Positions 27,324-36,367 of a stretch of 64,000 nt of DNA are shown piece by piece; positions within the stretch are counted from its first letter, which is position 1; each line of letters opens with the position of its first letter. This stretch comes from an uncultured Methylophaga sp. Lineage in GTDB: Bacteria; Pseudomonadota; Gammaproteobacteria; GCF-002020875. Location of the stretch: positions 48,944 to 112,943 of the forward strand of contig CALEHW010000024.1 of assembly GCA_937877715.1 (NCBI GenBank). The letters run 5' to 3'. The notes under the pieces were generated by a model. That model had not been told where the DNA came from and did no database searches. It saw only the letters and a program-made list of their open reading frames with translations. The position numbers were made by a program, and so were the translations under genes.

Positions 27324-28871
27324 ATGAGCAGTTCACAGACAGATCAGTTGATTATTTTTGACACCACCCTGCGTGATGGTGAGCAGAGTCCTGGGGCTTC
27401 CATGAATATGGAGGAGAAGCTGAGAATTGCACGAGCTCTGGAGAAGATGCAGGTTGATGTTATTGAGGCCGGCTTCCCTATTGCCAGCCCTGGAGATTTC
27501 GAGTCTGTCAAAGCGGTTGCTGGAGCAGTCAAGGAGAGTACAGTTTGTGGGCTGGCTCGTGCCCTGGAGAAGGATATAGAGATTGCTGGCAGAGCCCTGA
27601 AGCCCGCAGCAAGAGGGCGTATCCACACCTTTATTGCAACCTCACCAATCCATATGGAGAAGAAACTGCGAATGTCTCCGGATCAGGTGGTAGAGCAGGC
27701 GGTACAGGCGGTCAAATGGGCTCGGCAATATACTGATGATGTTGAGTTCTCTCCCGAGGATGCCGGGCGTTCGGAACCGGATTTTCTATGCCGGATTCTG
27801 GAGGCGGTAATTGATGCTGGGGCAACCACATTGAATATTCCCGATACTGTTGGCTATAACCTGCCACATCAGTTTGGTGCGCTGATTGGTGAGCTGATGG
27901 AGCGTATTCCAAACTCTGACAAGGCAATCTTTTCGGTTCACTGCCACAATGACCTTGGTCTTGCGGTTGGTAACTCACTCTCTGCAGTACTCAACGGGGC
28001 GCGTCAGGTAGAGTGTACGATTAACGGGCTGGGTGAACGTGCAGGTAACGCCTCACTGGAAGAGGTGGTGATGGCGGTTCGCACCAGACAGGATCTCTTC
28101 AGTTGTGATACCAGACTTGATACCACACAGATTGTTCCCTGCTCCAAACTGGTCTCCGGTATCACCGGATTCCCGGTGCAGCCCAACAAGGCGGTGGTTG
28201 GTGCCAATGCCTTTGCCCATGAGTCCGGCATTCACCAAGACGGAGTACTCAAACAGAGAGAGACCTACGAGATCATGCGTGCCGAGGATGTGGGGTGGTC
28301 GGCAAACCGCATGGTACTGGGTAAACACTCTGGACGTAATGCTTTCAAGACCAGGCTGAGTGATCTGGGGGTTGAATTTGACTCTCAGGAGGATCTTAAT
28401 GAGGTTTTTGCAGGCTTCAAGGATCTGGCTGACAAGAAGCATGAGATCTATGATGAGGACCTGCTGGCACTGGCAACAGATTCTGCTCAGTGGTGTGCAG
28501 ACGAGAGCTACCGATTGATCTCGTTGCGAGTCTGTTCAGAGACCGGCGAAACTCCAAGTGCCGAGGTCACCCTTATGGTTGATGGTGAGGAGAGAACGGC
28601 GGAGTCGACTGGAGCCGGTCCTGTTGATGCGGTGTTTGGTGCCATAGAATCTATTGTGAAGAGTAAGGCAAAGCTTGATCTCTACTCGGTAAACAGTATC
28701 ACCGAGGGGACTGATGCCCAGGGTGAGGTTACGGTACGCCTGCAGAAGGATAACAGCATCATTAATGGGCAGGGGGCAGATACAGACATTGTCATCGCCT
28801 CTGCCAAGGCCTATATCCATGCCCTGAACCGGGTGGTACAACCAGATGGTCGTGAACATCCTCAACTATGA
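27324..28871 (+). CDS. leuA: 2-isopropylmalate synthase
   Basis: A 515-residue HMGL-like TIM-barrel enzyme. The signature [16 protein letters not shown] is at about residues 11-26, and the metal-binding [13 protein letters not shown] near 205. The LeuA dimerisation/allosteric domain (about 395-515) includes the leucine-responsive region. It condenses acetyl-CoA with 2-ketoisovalerate, committing carbon to leucine. Its stop overlaps the start of a microprotein (ATGA), so downstream genes may be translationally coupled. Confidence 0.96.
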   Translation: MSSSQTDQLIIFDTTLRDGEQSPGASMNMEEKLRIARALEKMQVDVIEAGFPIASPGDFESVKAVAGAVKESTVCGLARALEKDIEIAGRALKPAARGRIHTFIATSPIHMEKKLRMSPDQVVEQAVQAVKWARQYTDDVEFSPEDAGRSEPDFLCRILEAVIDAGATTLNIPDTVGYNLPHQFGALIGELMERIPNSDKAIFSVHCHNDLGLAVGNSLSAVLNGARQVECTINGLGERAGNASLEEVVMAVRTRQDLFSCDTRLDTTQIVPCSKLVSGITGFPVQPNKAVVGANAFAHESGIHQDGVLKQRETYEIMRAEDVGWSANRMVLGKHSGRNAFKTRLSDLGVEFDSQEDLNEVFAGFKDLADKKHEIYDEDLLALATDSAQWCADESYRLISLRVCSETGETPSAEVTLMVDGEERTAESTGAGPVDAVFGAIESIVKSKAKLDLYSVNSITEGTDAQGEVTVRLQKDNSIINGQGADTDIVIASAKAYIHALNRVVQPDGREHPQL

Positions 28872-28942
28872 TCTTTGCCGGATTTGAGCTGCTGCTGATT
28901 CTGGCATTGGTTGTATGGGTTGTCTGGATGATCAGAAAATGA
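28868..28942 (+). CDS. 24-residue single-helix membrane microprotein (putative)
   Basis: The ATG overlaps the leuA stop and the TGA overlaps the best holD start, both as ATGA junctions. The peptide [17 protein letters not shown]... is one uninterrupted hydrophobic helix ending in a basic MIRK tail, a clean small membrane protein topology. Exact stop/start coupling at both ends suggests it is translated. No family is recognised, and it could instead be a translational relay with no product function. Confidence 0.45.
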   Translation: MIFAGFELLLILALVVWVVWMIRK

Positions 28943-29400
28943 TTGAGAAATCCCGGTACCTGCATCTGATGGGTGTTCAGCAGTGGGTGCGCAGAGATAT
29001 CGATAGTGCTGCCGTAGCTGAGATTGATGATGACTTCTCGCACCAGCTTGAGGAGAGTGGTGCGGCTGGGTCCCCGCTATTGATTGTGACTACCCATCTT
29101 GAATCCGAGGAGCGGAAGTTGCTCGGCGCCATGTTGCAGGCGATAGGCCTCGGTGTTGAGCAGATTCAGCAGATAATTATCACCGATAGTAGCCTGCTAT
29201 CCCAGCCCCGCTTTCAACACCATCTTTGCGGACGTATTGATCAGATTGCGCCACGAATAGTTTTGCAGCTGGGGGGGGATACCCTGCAGCACGATCTTGT
29301 TGAGTTCACCCACCATCCATCCCATCTACTGCACCATCCGTCCGATAAGCGGCATGCCTGGGAGGCACTGAAGCGGGTGCAGCAGCATCTTGATGGCTGA
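28939..29400 (+). CDS. holD: DNA polymerase III psi subunit (HolD)-like protein
   Basis: The start chosen is the ATG overlapping the microprotein stop, giving 153 residues beginning [18 protein letters not shown]. This resembles the HolD N-terminus, whose short helix (LGI.QW..R) binds the clamp-loader. The C-terminal HHPSHLLHHPSDKRHAWEALK resembles the HP(A/S)HLL..P..K..AW motif of HolD from several gammaproteobacteria. It lies directly before rimI, as in E. coli. Psi links the chi subunit and SSB to the clamp loader. HolD evolves fast, so assignment relies on context plus these two motifs. Confidence 0.72.
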   Translation: MIEKSRYLHLMGVQQWVRRDIDSAAVAEIDDDFSHQLEESGAAGSPLLIVTTHLESEERKLLGAMLQAIGLGVEQIQQIIITDSSLLSQPRFQHHLCGRIDQIAPRIVLQLGGDTLQHDLVEFTHHPSHLLHHPSDKRHAWEALKRVQQHLDG

Positions 29401-29851
29401 ATTTGATATTCGCCCGATGCAACAGGGCGATTTCTTGGATGTGCTGGAGATCGAGCAGCAGGTCTACCCATTTCCTTGGTCCCGACAGATATTTGTTGAC
29501 TCCATAACTGCAGGTTCACTGTTGGTGGTTATGGAACGCAACCAGAAGATAGTCGGCTACGGGGTACTTTCAAGCGGAGGAGGAGAGTCCCAGCTGCTCA
29601 ATATTGCAATAGCCCCTGAGGCACAGGGAGATGGATTGGGAGAGGCACTGTTGCGGTGGTTGATTGAACAGGCCCGTAGTGCCGGATCCGACATGCTCTT
29701 TCTTGAGGTAAGGATCTCCAACCGAGCCGCACTGAATCTCTATATGAAGCTGGGGTTTAATGAGATCGGGGAGCGCAGAGGTTACTATCGTCTACCAGGT
29801 GGCAGACGTGAGGATGCACTGATCCTCGCGTTACAGTTTCTACCTTTTTAG
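29393..29851 (+). CDS. rimI: Ribosomal protein bS18-alanine N-acetyltransferase
   Basis: A 152-residue GNAT acetyltransferase. The acetyl-CoA pyrophosphate loop lies in LLNIAIAPEAQGDGLGEALL (Q-x-x-G-x-G/A; about residues 66-86), and LEVRISNRAALNLYMKLGFNEIGERRGYY is the typical RimI/RimI-like motif B. ATG 29393 is preferred over an adjacent TTG, and the gene overlaps holD by 8 bp. It acetylates the N-terminal Ala of ribosomal protein S18. Its 3' end overlaps the convergent suhB by 12 bp. Confidence 0.88.
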   Translation: MAEFDIRPMQQGDFLDVLEIEQQVYPFPWSRQIFVDSITAGSLLVVMERNQKIVGYGVLSSGGGESQLLNIAIAPEAQGDGLGEALLRWLIEQARSAGSDMLFLEVRISNRAALNLYMKLGFNEIGERRGYYRLPGGRREDALILALQFLPF

Positions 29852-30637
29852 CTCGGCAGAGAGTAGCGGGGAGATAGTGCGCTGAATCGCACCCTGTACC
29901 TCAAATCCACCAGCGATGATATTGCCGCTCTGCAGGAAATCACCACCTCCGGAGAAGTCTGTACAGACCCCGCCAGCCTCGGATATCAGAAGGGCACCGG
30001 CAGCCATATCCCATGGTTTGAGCCCAATCTCCCAGAACCCATCCAGTCTACCGGCGGCAACATAGGCGAGATCAATTGCCGCTGAACCGGCACGACGAAT
30101 TCCCGCACTATCCGGAAACAGTGCCTTGAAGGTCTCCAGATATACCTCAAGATGCTTTTGATCCTTGAAGGGGAACCCAGTCCCCAGCAGGGCGCCTGTC
30201 AACCCCTTGCGGCTGGTGGTACGCAGGCGTCTATTGTTGAGCATTGCTCCGGAACCTTTGCTTGCGGTAAATAATTCATCTCTCAGTGGATCATAGATCA
30301 CAGCATGGAGAAGGTCATCACCAAAGGCCAGCGCGATCGATACGGCAAACACTGGAAAGCCGTAGAGATAATTGGTGGTTCCATCCAGTGGATCAATAAT
30401 CCAGCGGTACTCGTTGCCCTCGATGGAGCCATTCTCCTCTGCCAGGATCGAGTGATCAGGATAGGCATAACGGAGAATATTGATGATCTCGGCCTCTGCC
30501 TTGCGGTCAACTTCGGAGACAAAGTCATTCTTGCCCTTAGACTGGATAGAGAGTGTATCCAGACGATCCATTGAGCGTAGAATAACGGAGCCGGCACGAC
30601 GCGCTGCCTTGACGGCCGTATTGAGCATTGGGTTCAT
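29840..30637 (-). CDS. suhB: Inositol monophosphatase family protein SuhB
   Basis: The start is set at MNPMLNTAVKAARRAG, aligned with the E. coli SuhB start; upstream in-frame codons are not conserved. The 265 residues equal the family length. Metal-binding motifs: ILAEENGS (Glu), WIDPLDGTTNYLYGFPVFA (DPLDGT) and PWDMAAGALLISEAGG (WDxAAG). It dephosphorylates inositol-1-phosphate in vitro. In enterobacteria SuhB also joins the rRNA antitermination complex. It is divergent from trmJ, as in many gammaproteobacteria (suhB/trmJ). Confidence 0.95.
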   Translation of the reverse strand: MNPMLNTAVKAARRAGSVILRSMDRLDTLSIQSKGKNDFVSEVDRKAEAEIINILRYAYPDHSILAEENGSIEGNEYRWIIDPLDGTTNYLYGFPVFAVSIALAFGDDLLHAVIYDPLRDELFTASKGSGAMLNNRRLRTTSRKGLTGALLGTGFPFKDQKHLEVYLETFKALFPDSAGIRRAGSAAIDLAYVAAGRLDGFWEIGLKPWDMAAGALLISEAGGVCTDFSGGGDFLQSGNIIAGGFEVQGAIQRTISPLLSAELKR

Positions 30638-30815
30638 GACAAAGTCCCGGGAATCAGTTGTTGAGAGAAGGGGGAATTCTACAGAAAGCGGATAGTAACC
30701 GCCACCAGCCCTTTTTCTAGACATCAACAGCTGTATTAGTGGTGTCACTACTTATAAGATAGTTGGGATATACTCACCCACCTGGAAAAAGCTGGTAACT
30801 ACAAAACAGATCATC

Positions 30816-31553
30816 ATGAATGACGTGAATGTAACATTTGTCCTTGTTGAGACATCTCATCCTGGAAATATTGGCGCTGCTGCACGGGCGCTGAAAAATA
30901 TGTGCCTTGACCAGTTGGCGCTAGTCAGACCCAACAACTTCCCCAGCGCTGATGCAACCTCACGGGCCTCAGGTGCGGATGATATCCTGATGCAGGCAAC
31001 TGTTCATGAGTCACTGGATGAGGCGCTTGAGGGCTGTTCGCTAGTGGTTGGAACAACCGCCCGCCCGCGTAGTCTCTATCTTCCAGAGTTGGAGCCCAGG
31101 GCGTGTGCCGACAAGATTATTGGGGAGTCAGTCAGTGGCAGGGTTGCGGTTCTGTTTGGGCGCGAGGATTCCGGACTGACCAATGGTGAGCTGGATAGGT
31201 GCAATGTGTTGATGAGAATTCCAACCAGTCAGGACTACTCCTCACTCAATCTGGGGTCTGCGGTTCAGGTGCTGGCCTACGAATTAATGGTCCAGAGGGG
31301 AGGCTCACCTCTAAAAAGACCGATAGGGGAGATCTCTCGTACCTCTCCGCTGGCTAGTGCCGAGGAGATGGAGGGGCTCTTCATCCATATTGAGGAGACC
31401 ATTATTGCAACCGGCTTTCTTGATCCGGATAATCCCAGACGGGTAATGCGCCGCCTGCGTCGTCTCTTCAATCGGGCCGAGGTTGACCGGAACGAGATAA
31501 ATATTCTGCGGGGAGTGCTCAACTCGATGCAGGAGAGAACCAGAAAGGTATAA
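30816..31553 (+). CDS. trmJ: tRNA (cytidine/uridine-2'-O)-methyltransferase TrmJ
   Basis: A 245-residue SPOUT methyltransferase. Motif 1 is VLVETSHPGNIGAAARALKNM near the N-terminus, motif 2 VLFGREDSGLTNGEL (about 108-122) and motif 3 IPTSQDYSSLNLGSAVQVLAYEL (about 131-153), forming the SAM-binding trefoil knot. It 2'-O-methylates position 32 of tRNA anticodon loops. The suhB-trmJ-cysE-iscR order is well known in this class. Confidence 0.95.
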   Translation: MNDVNVTFVLVETSHPGNIGAAARALKNMCLDQLALVRPNNFPSADATSRASGADDILMQATVHESLDEALEGCSLVVGTTARPRSLYLPELEPRACADKIIGESVSGRVAVLFGREDSGLTNGELDRCNVLMRIPTSQDYSSLNLGSAVQVLAYELMVQRGGSPLKRPIGEISRTSPLASAEEMEGLFIHIEETIIATGFLDPDNPRRVMRRLRRLFNRAEVDRNEINILRGVLNSMQERTRKV

Positions 31554-31582
31554 TCAACCAGAGATGAATATAATCGGGCTTG

Positions 31583-32419
31583 ATGATGTTTGAACGTATA
31601 AAAGAAGATATCCAGTGCGTATTAGAGAGAGATCCATCGGCACGGAACAGGGTTGAGGTATTAACCTCATATCCTGGGTTGTTTGCGGTATTGATGCATC
31701 GTCTGAACCATGGATTATGGAATATTGGCCTGAAATGGCTGGCACGATGGTTCTCAACTCTGGCCCGCTGGTTGACTGGGATTGAGATTCATCCGGCAGC
31801 AACGATTGGACGCCGTTTCTTTATCGACCATGGGATGGGTGTGGTAATCGGTGAGACTACCAGTATTGGTGATGACTGTACGCTCTACCATGGGGTTACT
31901 CTGGGTGGGACTAGTTGGGACAAGGGTAAACGTCACCCCACGCTTGAGAATAATGTGGTGATTGGTGCAGGAGCAAAGGTTCTGGGGCCGATTACCCTTA
32001 GAGAGGGGGCACGCGTGGGCTCCAACTCGGTAGTGGTCAAGGATGTACCCAACGGCGCGACTGTGGTGGGAATTCCTGGACGAATAATTCAACGCAAGCG
32101 AGCTATTGATCCTCATGTAAAGGAGTTTGCCAAGAAAATCGGTTTTGATGCCTATGGGGCCTCCAGTGAGATGCCGGATCCGGTTGCCAATGCCATCAAC
32201 TGTATCCTCGACCATGTCCATGCAATGGATTCACATATGGAGCAGATGTGTGATGCCATCAAGCAGATTGGTGGGGAAATTGAGGGGATTGATCTTCCGG
32301 AGATGAATGTCTCCTGCGCAATTCGCAAGCAGTCATGTGATGAGGATTGCGATAGTGAGACCTGCTCGGTCCAGGTCGATAGTAGTGGTCTTGGGATAGA
32401 CAGGTTAACGACAAATTAA
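31583..32419 (+). CDS. cysE: Serine O-acetyltransferase with Cys-rich tail
   Basis: The 278 residues begin with an alpha-helical N-domain, then the left-handed beta-helix of hexapeptide repeats ([27 protein letters not shown]...; about residues 60-175). The catalytic region is [10 protein letters not shown]...[11 protein letters not shown]. It makes O-acetylserine for cysteine, supplying substrate for the cysteine desulfurases downstream. The C-terminal ~90 residues extend beyond the catalytic core and end with five Cys in [18 protein letters not shown], unlike enteric CysE. Two adjacent ATGs are possible starts. The gene precedes iscR as in other gammaproteobacteria. Confidence 0.92.
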   Translation: MMFERIKEDIQCVLERDPSARNRVEVLTSYPGLFAVLMHRLNHGLWNIGLKWLARWFSTLARWLTGIEIHPAATIGRRFFIDHGMGVVIGETTSIGDDCTLYHGVTLGGTSWDKGKRHPTLENNVVIGAGAKVLGPITLREGARVGSNSVVVKDVPNGATVVGIPGRIIQRKRAIDPHVKEFAKKIGFDAYGASSEMPDPVANAINCILDHVHAMDSHMEQMCDAIKQIGGEIEGIDLPEMNVSCAIRKQSCDEDCDSETCSVQVDSSGLGIDRLTTN

Positions 32420-32444
32420 AAACTTGACCTTTTTAGTCAGATAA
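32420..32444 (+). promoter_or_regulatory. IscR type 1 operator upstream of iscR
   Basis: The 25-bp stretch matches the type 1 IscR-binding consensus at 20 of 25 positions, including both core halves (CTTGAC and TAGTCAG). It overlaps a -35-like TTGACC. This fits feedback repression of the isc operon by [2Fe-2S]-IscR. The matching was done by eye. Confidence 0.6.
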
Positions 32445-32501
32445 AGCAGTATAACCACACTAGTTTTCTGGGTTATTGTTATTTCAATCTGAGGTGATCT
32501 T

Positions 32502-32966
32502 ATGCGACTGACAACAAAAGGAAGGTATGCGGTAACAGCCATGCTGGATCTGGCAATTAATGAGAATCGTGGCCCTATTACGCTATCCGAAATTTCCGGT
32601 CGCCAGGAGATATCACTCTCCTATCTTGAGCAGCTATTTTCCAAACTGAGGAAGAGAGGGCTGGTGAAAAGTTCACGAGGACCTGGTGGAGGCTATCAGT
32701 TGGCACAGGGTGCTGATGATATCTCTATCTCAGAGATCATCCTCGCCGTAGATGAGGCCATTGATGTCAGAAGGTGTCACGGTGATGGTAATTGTCAGGG
32801 TGACCACAGCTGTTTGACTCATGATCTCTGGACTGAACTGAGTGGGCAGATTGAGGGCTTGCTGTCCTCTATCTCACTTGGCAAATTGACTAAAAACAAG
32901 AGAGTGCTGGAAGTGAACCGTTGTCAACAGAATGAGCGGCAGGAGAGACGTACGGCTGTTGCCTAA
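32502..32966 (+). CDS. iscR: Fe-S cluster assembly transcription regulator IscR
   Basis: A 154-residue Rrf2-family regulator beginning [18 protein letters not shown] with a winged-helix DNA-binding domain. The [2Fe-2S] ligand pattern C-x5-C-x5-C-x2-H is intact in [18 protein letters not shown] (about residues 91-107). Holo-IscR represses the isc operon, and an IscR type 1 operator is seen immediately upstream. A ribosome binding site (GAGGTGAT) precedes the ATG. Confidence 0.96.
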   Translation: MRLTTKGRYAVTAMLDLAINENRGPITLSEISGRQEISLSYLEQLFSKLRKRGLVKSSRGPGGGYQLAQGADDISISEIILAVDEAIDVRRCHGDGNCQGDHSCLTHDLWTELSGQIEGLLSSISLGKLTKNKRVLEVNRCQQNERQERRTAVA

Positions 32967-32989
32967 CCATTTTTTGCGGTAGTGCACAG

Positions 32990-34147
32990 ATGGATCTCTA
33001 TCTTGACTGTAATGCGACAACGCCACTCGACCCCAGAGTTGTCGAGGCGATGCAGCCATTCTGGATTGGGCGGATGGGAAATCCCTCATCCTCACATCGA
33101 CATGGACGCATAGCCAAAGATGCAGTGGAGTTGGCACGGGGGCAGGTTGCGACGCTACTGAATGTAGCACCAAAACAGATTATCTTCACAGGTAGTGGTA
33201 CCGAGGCCAACCATCTGGCTATCCATGGCATGGCTGCCACAATTTCCGGGGTCCAACCGACTATTTCCATTGGTGCAACCGAACATCCAAGCATGCTGGC
33301 CGCAGCTGAAAGTCTTGGTCAGAGTGGTTGGCGAGTGGCGCAAATCCCTGTCGACAGCAGTGGTCTTGTGACCGATGAGTCGGTTGAGCTGATAAGCCAG
33401 CAGCATCCGGATATTTTATCGATCATGGCAGCCAACAATGAAACTGGGGTTGTTCAGCGACTTGTCCCTGTGGTTGAGGCGGCACGTCAGATTGGTGCCA
33501 TGGTTCACATCGATGCTACTCAGGCTGCAGGAAAGATACCACTGGACTTTGGGCAGATTGGAGTGGAGTGTATGACGATCTCGGCTCACAAGATCTATGG
33601 TCCGAAGGGGGTTGGAGCACTGGTTGTCTCTCCCTCGCTGGAGCTCTCCCCGATTATCTCTGGAGGTGGTCAGGAGCGGGGGCTACGTGCAGGAACGGAA
33701 AATGTTCCAGCAATTGTCGGCTTCGGGATGGCAGCAGAGCTGGCTGGTGCTGGAATGGAGCGAGAGTCAGAGCAGTTATTGAGGTGCAGGTCTCGTCTGG
33801 AGTCAGGATTGGGCAAAATCGATGGGATAGAGATTGTTGCAGAATCTGTAGAGCGGCTACCCAATACGGTGATGTTTCTGGTGCAAGGAATTGAGGGAGA
33901 GACGCTGTTACTGCAGCTGGACCAGAAGGGGATCTACCTCTCCAGTGGCTCTGCCTGTAGAGCAGGTAAGACCTCGGCCAGCCATGTCCTGACTGCAATG
34001 GGCGTCACACCTGATCTGGCCAGAAATGCACTGCGGGTGAGCCTCTGCCGGGGCATCACTAGGGAAAAAATCGACATTTTTCTGGAAACATTAAGGGAGA
34101 CAATATTTCACCAGCGGAGTGTCGCAAATAGGGCTGCATGGGGTTAA
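32990..34147 (+). CDS. NifS/IscS-type cysteine desulfurase (first copy)
   Basis: A 385-residue PLP enzyme of the class V aminotransferase fold. The N-terminus LDCNATTPLDPRV is typical; the PLP lysine lies in [12 protein letters not shown] (about residue 200). The mobile-loop catalytic cysteine is in SSGSACRAG (about 322), a group I-like (NifS/IscS) loop. It should extract sulfur from cysteine as persulfide. It shares many motifs with the IscS directly downstream but lacks the IscS C-terminal WDMYKDGI tail, so it may serve a different acceptor. It lies 23 bp after iscR with no strong ribosome binding site. Confidence 0.92.
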   Translation: MDLYLDCNATTPLDPRVVEAMQPFWIGRMGNPSSSHRHGRIAKDAVELARGQVATLLNVAPKQIIFTGSGTEANHLAIHGMAATISGVQPTISIGATEHPSMLAAAESLGQSGWRVAQIPVDSSGLVTDESVELISQQHPDILSIMAANNETGVVQRLVPVVEAARQIGAMVHIDATQAAGKIPLDFGQIGVECMTISAHKIYGPKGVGALVVSPSLELSPIISGGGQERGLRAGTENVPAIVGFGMAAELAGAGMERESEQLLRCRSRLESGLGKIDGIEIVAESVERLPNTVMFLVQGIEGETLLLQLDQKGIYLSSGSACRAGKTSASHVLTAMGVTPDLARNALRVSLCRGITREKIDIFLETLRETIFHQRSVANRAAWG

Positions 34148-34252
34148 GAATACTTGATCATAATGGTACAATATTAGCAATCAACGAAAGAGAAGTACTC
34201 TACCCGGAGATGGGACAGGGAGGGGCATCTCTCTCTGAAAAAGGAAATCAGG

Positions 34253-35479
34253 ATGACGCAATCGAATAGTAGACCTATATATCTGGACAATTCTGCAACC
34301 ACACCGGTTGATCCACGTGTTGCAGAGGTGATGGTGCAATACCTTACGGCCGATACCAAGTTTGGCAACCCTGCCTCAAAATCTCACTCCTATGGATGGG
34401 AGGCTGAAGAGGCGGTAGAGGATGCGCGCAGAGAGGTTGCCCAGCTGATTGGCGCCGATCCGAAAGAGATTATCTGGACCTCCGGGGCGACAGAGTCTGA
34501 CAACCTGGCGATCAAGGGGATTGCCCACTTCTACCACAAGAAGGGCAAGCATATTGTGACCACTGCAATCGAGCACAAGGCGGTACTGGATAGCTGTCGT
34601 CAGCTGGAGCGTGAGGGGTATGAGGTAACCTACCTTGAGCCAGAGGCGGACGGTCTGCTTGATTTGAAAAAGCTGGAGGCAGTACTGCGTGATGACACAA
34701 TTCTGGTCTCTATTATGCATGTAAATAACGAGATTGGTGTGGTTCAGGATCTGGAGGCAATTGGAAAGATAACACGTGAGCGCAAGATCTTTTTCCACTC
34801 TGATGGTGCCCAGAGTGCAGGAAAGATAGATATCGATGTCAACCGGATGAATGTTGACCTGATGTCATTTTCTGCCCACAAGATCTATGGCCCAAAAGGG
34901 GTTGGGGTACTCTATGTACGGCGCAAACCACGTGTTCGTCTGGAGGCACAGATGCATGGCGGCGGTCATGAGCGCGGTATGCGCTCTGGAACCCTTGCGG
35001 TCCACCAGATTGCCGGGATGGGAGAGGCTTTCCGTATAGCCAGAGAGGAGATGGCAGCAGAGACTACACGTTTGCAGGCACTTCGTGACCGTTTCCTCAA
35101 GGGGATTGAGGGGATGGAGGAGGTCTACGTCAATGGTGATCTGGACCATCGCATTCCGGGTAATATAAATGTAAGTTTCAACTTTGTTGAGGGTGAGTCC
35201 CTGATGATGGCGTTGAATCGTCTGGCGGTATCCTCAGGTTCAGCCTGTACCTCATCAAGCCTTGAGCCCTCTTATGTGCTGCGTGCCATAGGACGTAATG
35301 ATGAACTTGCACACAGCTCCATTCGCTTCACTTTCGGGCGCTTTACCACCGAGGATGAGATCGATGAGGCGATCTCACTGGTGATAGAAAAGGTGGAGAA
35401 GCTGCGTGCACTCTCTCCTCTCTGGGATATGTACAAGGATGGTATTGATATTAGTACCGTACAGTGGGCAGCGCATTAG
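34253..35479 (+). CDS. iscS: Cysteine desulfurase IscS
   Basis: At 408 residues it is nearly the length of E. coli IscS (404). PLP lysine is in [14 protein letters not shown] and the catalytic cysteine in [19 protein letters not shown]. The C-terminus [19 protein letters not shown] preserves the tail that docks the IscU scaffold in E. coli. It supplies sulfur for Fe-S clusters and tRNA thiolation. The 105-bp gap before it and an AGGAAATCAGG ribosome binding site separate it from the first desulfurase. The expected iscU is not found between it and iscA. Confidence 0.96.
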   Translation: MTQSNSRPIYLDNSATTPVDPRVAEVMVQYLTADTKFGNPASKSHSYGWEAEEAVEDARREVAQLIGADPKEIIWTSGATESDNLAIKGIAHFYHKKGKHIVTTAIEHKAVLDSCRQLEREGYEVTYLEPEADGLLDLKKLEAVLRDDTILVSIMHVNNEIGVVQDLEAIGKITRERKIFFHSDGAQSAGKIDIDVNRMNVDLMSFSAHKIYGPKGVGVLYVRRKPRVRLEAQMHGGGHERGMRSGTLAVHQIAGMGEAFRIAREEMAAETTRLQALRDRFLKGIEGMEEVYVNGDLDHRIPGNINVSFNFVEGESLMMALNRLAVSSGSACTSSSLEPSYVLRAIGRNDELAHSSIRFTFGRFTTEDEIDEAISLVIEKVEKLRALSPLWDMYKDGIDISTVQWAAH

Positions 35480-35509
35480 CGTCCTGGCTAGGAACAAGGA
35501 GTTACTGAA

Positions 35510-35833
35510 ATGGCGATCACAATGACACCAGCTGCTGCAGAGCGGGTAAAGAGCTTTCTGAAAAACCGTGGCAGAGGGGTTGGTCTGCGTCTCGGGGTAA
35601 AGACCTCGGGCTGTTCCGGGATGGCCTATCTGCTTGAGTTTGTCGATCAGATTGAGGAGGAGGATCAGGTCTTCGAGTCTGATGGCATCAAGGTCATTGT
35701 AGATCCAAAGAGTATGGTCTATCTGGATGGTACCGAACTGGACTACGGCAAGGAGGGGCTTAACGAAGGCTTCAAGTTCAATAATCCAAATGTAAAAAAC
35801 AGCTGCGGTTGTGGTGAGAGCTTTAATGTTTAA
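35510..35833 (+). CDS. iscA: Iron-sulfur cluster assembly protein IscA
   Basis: The 107 residues carry the A-type carrier Cys pattern: one Cys in [14 protein letters not shown] (about residue 35) and CGCGESF at the C-terminus (about 99-101). These bind Fe or a cluster for delivery to target apoproteins. It follows iscS by 30 bp with AAGGAG before the ATG. In enterobacteria iscU sits between these two genes; here it does not. Confidence 0.95.
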   Translation: MAITMTPAAAERVKSFLKNRGRGVGLRLGVKTSGCSGMAYLLEFVDQIEEEDQVFESDGIKVIVDPKSMVYLDGTELDYGKEGLNEGFKFNNPNVKNSCGCGESFNV

Positions 35834-35841
35834 GGCCTATA

Positions 35842-36363
35842 ATGAATCTGACTACCAACTATTTTGAGCTGTTTGGGCTTCCAGTCAGCTACTCGATAGA
35901 TAGGAGGCAGCTCTCGCAAAGTTACCGCAGTCTGCAGCAGCAGTTCCACCCGGACCGTTTTGCTACTGCTGCGGAGCAGGAGCGCAGGATCTCGCTGCAG
36001 ATGGCCTCAAGGGTGAATGAGGGAAATCGTGTGCTACGGGATCCGATTGAACGCGCCCGTTATCTGCTGGAAATGGAGGGGGTAGATCTGGGAACAGATG
36101 GCGAGACTCTACGCGACAACCAGTTTCTGCTCGAGCAGATAGAGTTGCGGGAGCAACTTGAGGAGGTGCAGCATGGGGCCGATCCTGGCGCTGGACTGGG
36201 CCATTTTGTCGAACAGATGGAGCAGAGAATCAGGCAGCAGGGAGAGCAGTTCTCGCAGCAGTGGCAGGAGTCATCTGCAGAGGCGAAAAAAACGATCCAG
36301 CGGATGCAATTTTTCAACCGCCTGCACCGGCAGGCAGAGACCATGATAGACGACCTTATTTAG
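35842..36363 (+). CDS. hscB: Fe-S cluster co-chaperone HscB
   Basis: A 173-residue J-domain protein: [15 protein letters not shown]...[10 protein letters not shown] with the HPD triad (about residues 34-36), then a C-terminal helical domain (about 80-170) that in known HscB binds IscU. It stimulates the HscA ATPase during cluster transfer. It is 8 bp after iscA and 4 bp before hscA. Confidence 0.94.
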   Translation: MNLTTNYFELFGLPVSYSIDRRQLSQSYRSLQQQFHPDRFATAAEQERRISLQMASRVNEGNRVLRDPIERARYLLEMEGVDLGTDGETLRDNQFLLEQIELREQLEEVQHGADPGAGLGHFVEQMEQRIRQQGEQFSQQWQESSAEAKKTIQRMQFFNRLHRQAETMIDDLI

Positions 36364-36367
36364 TACT

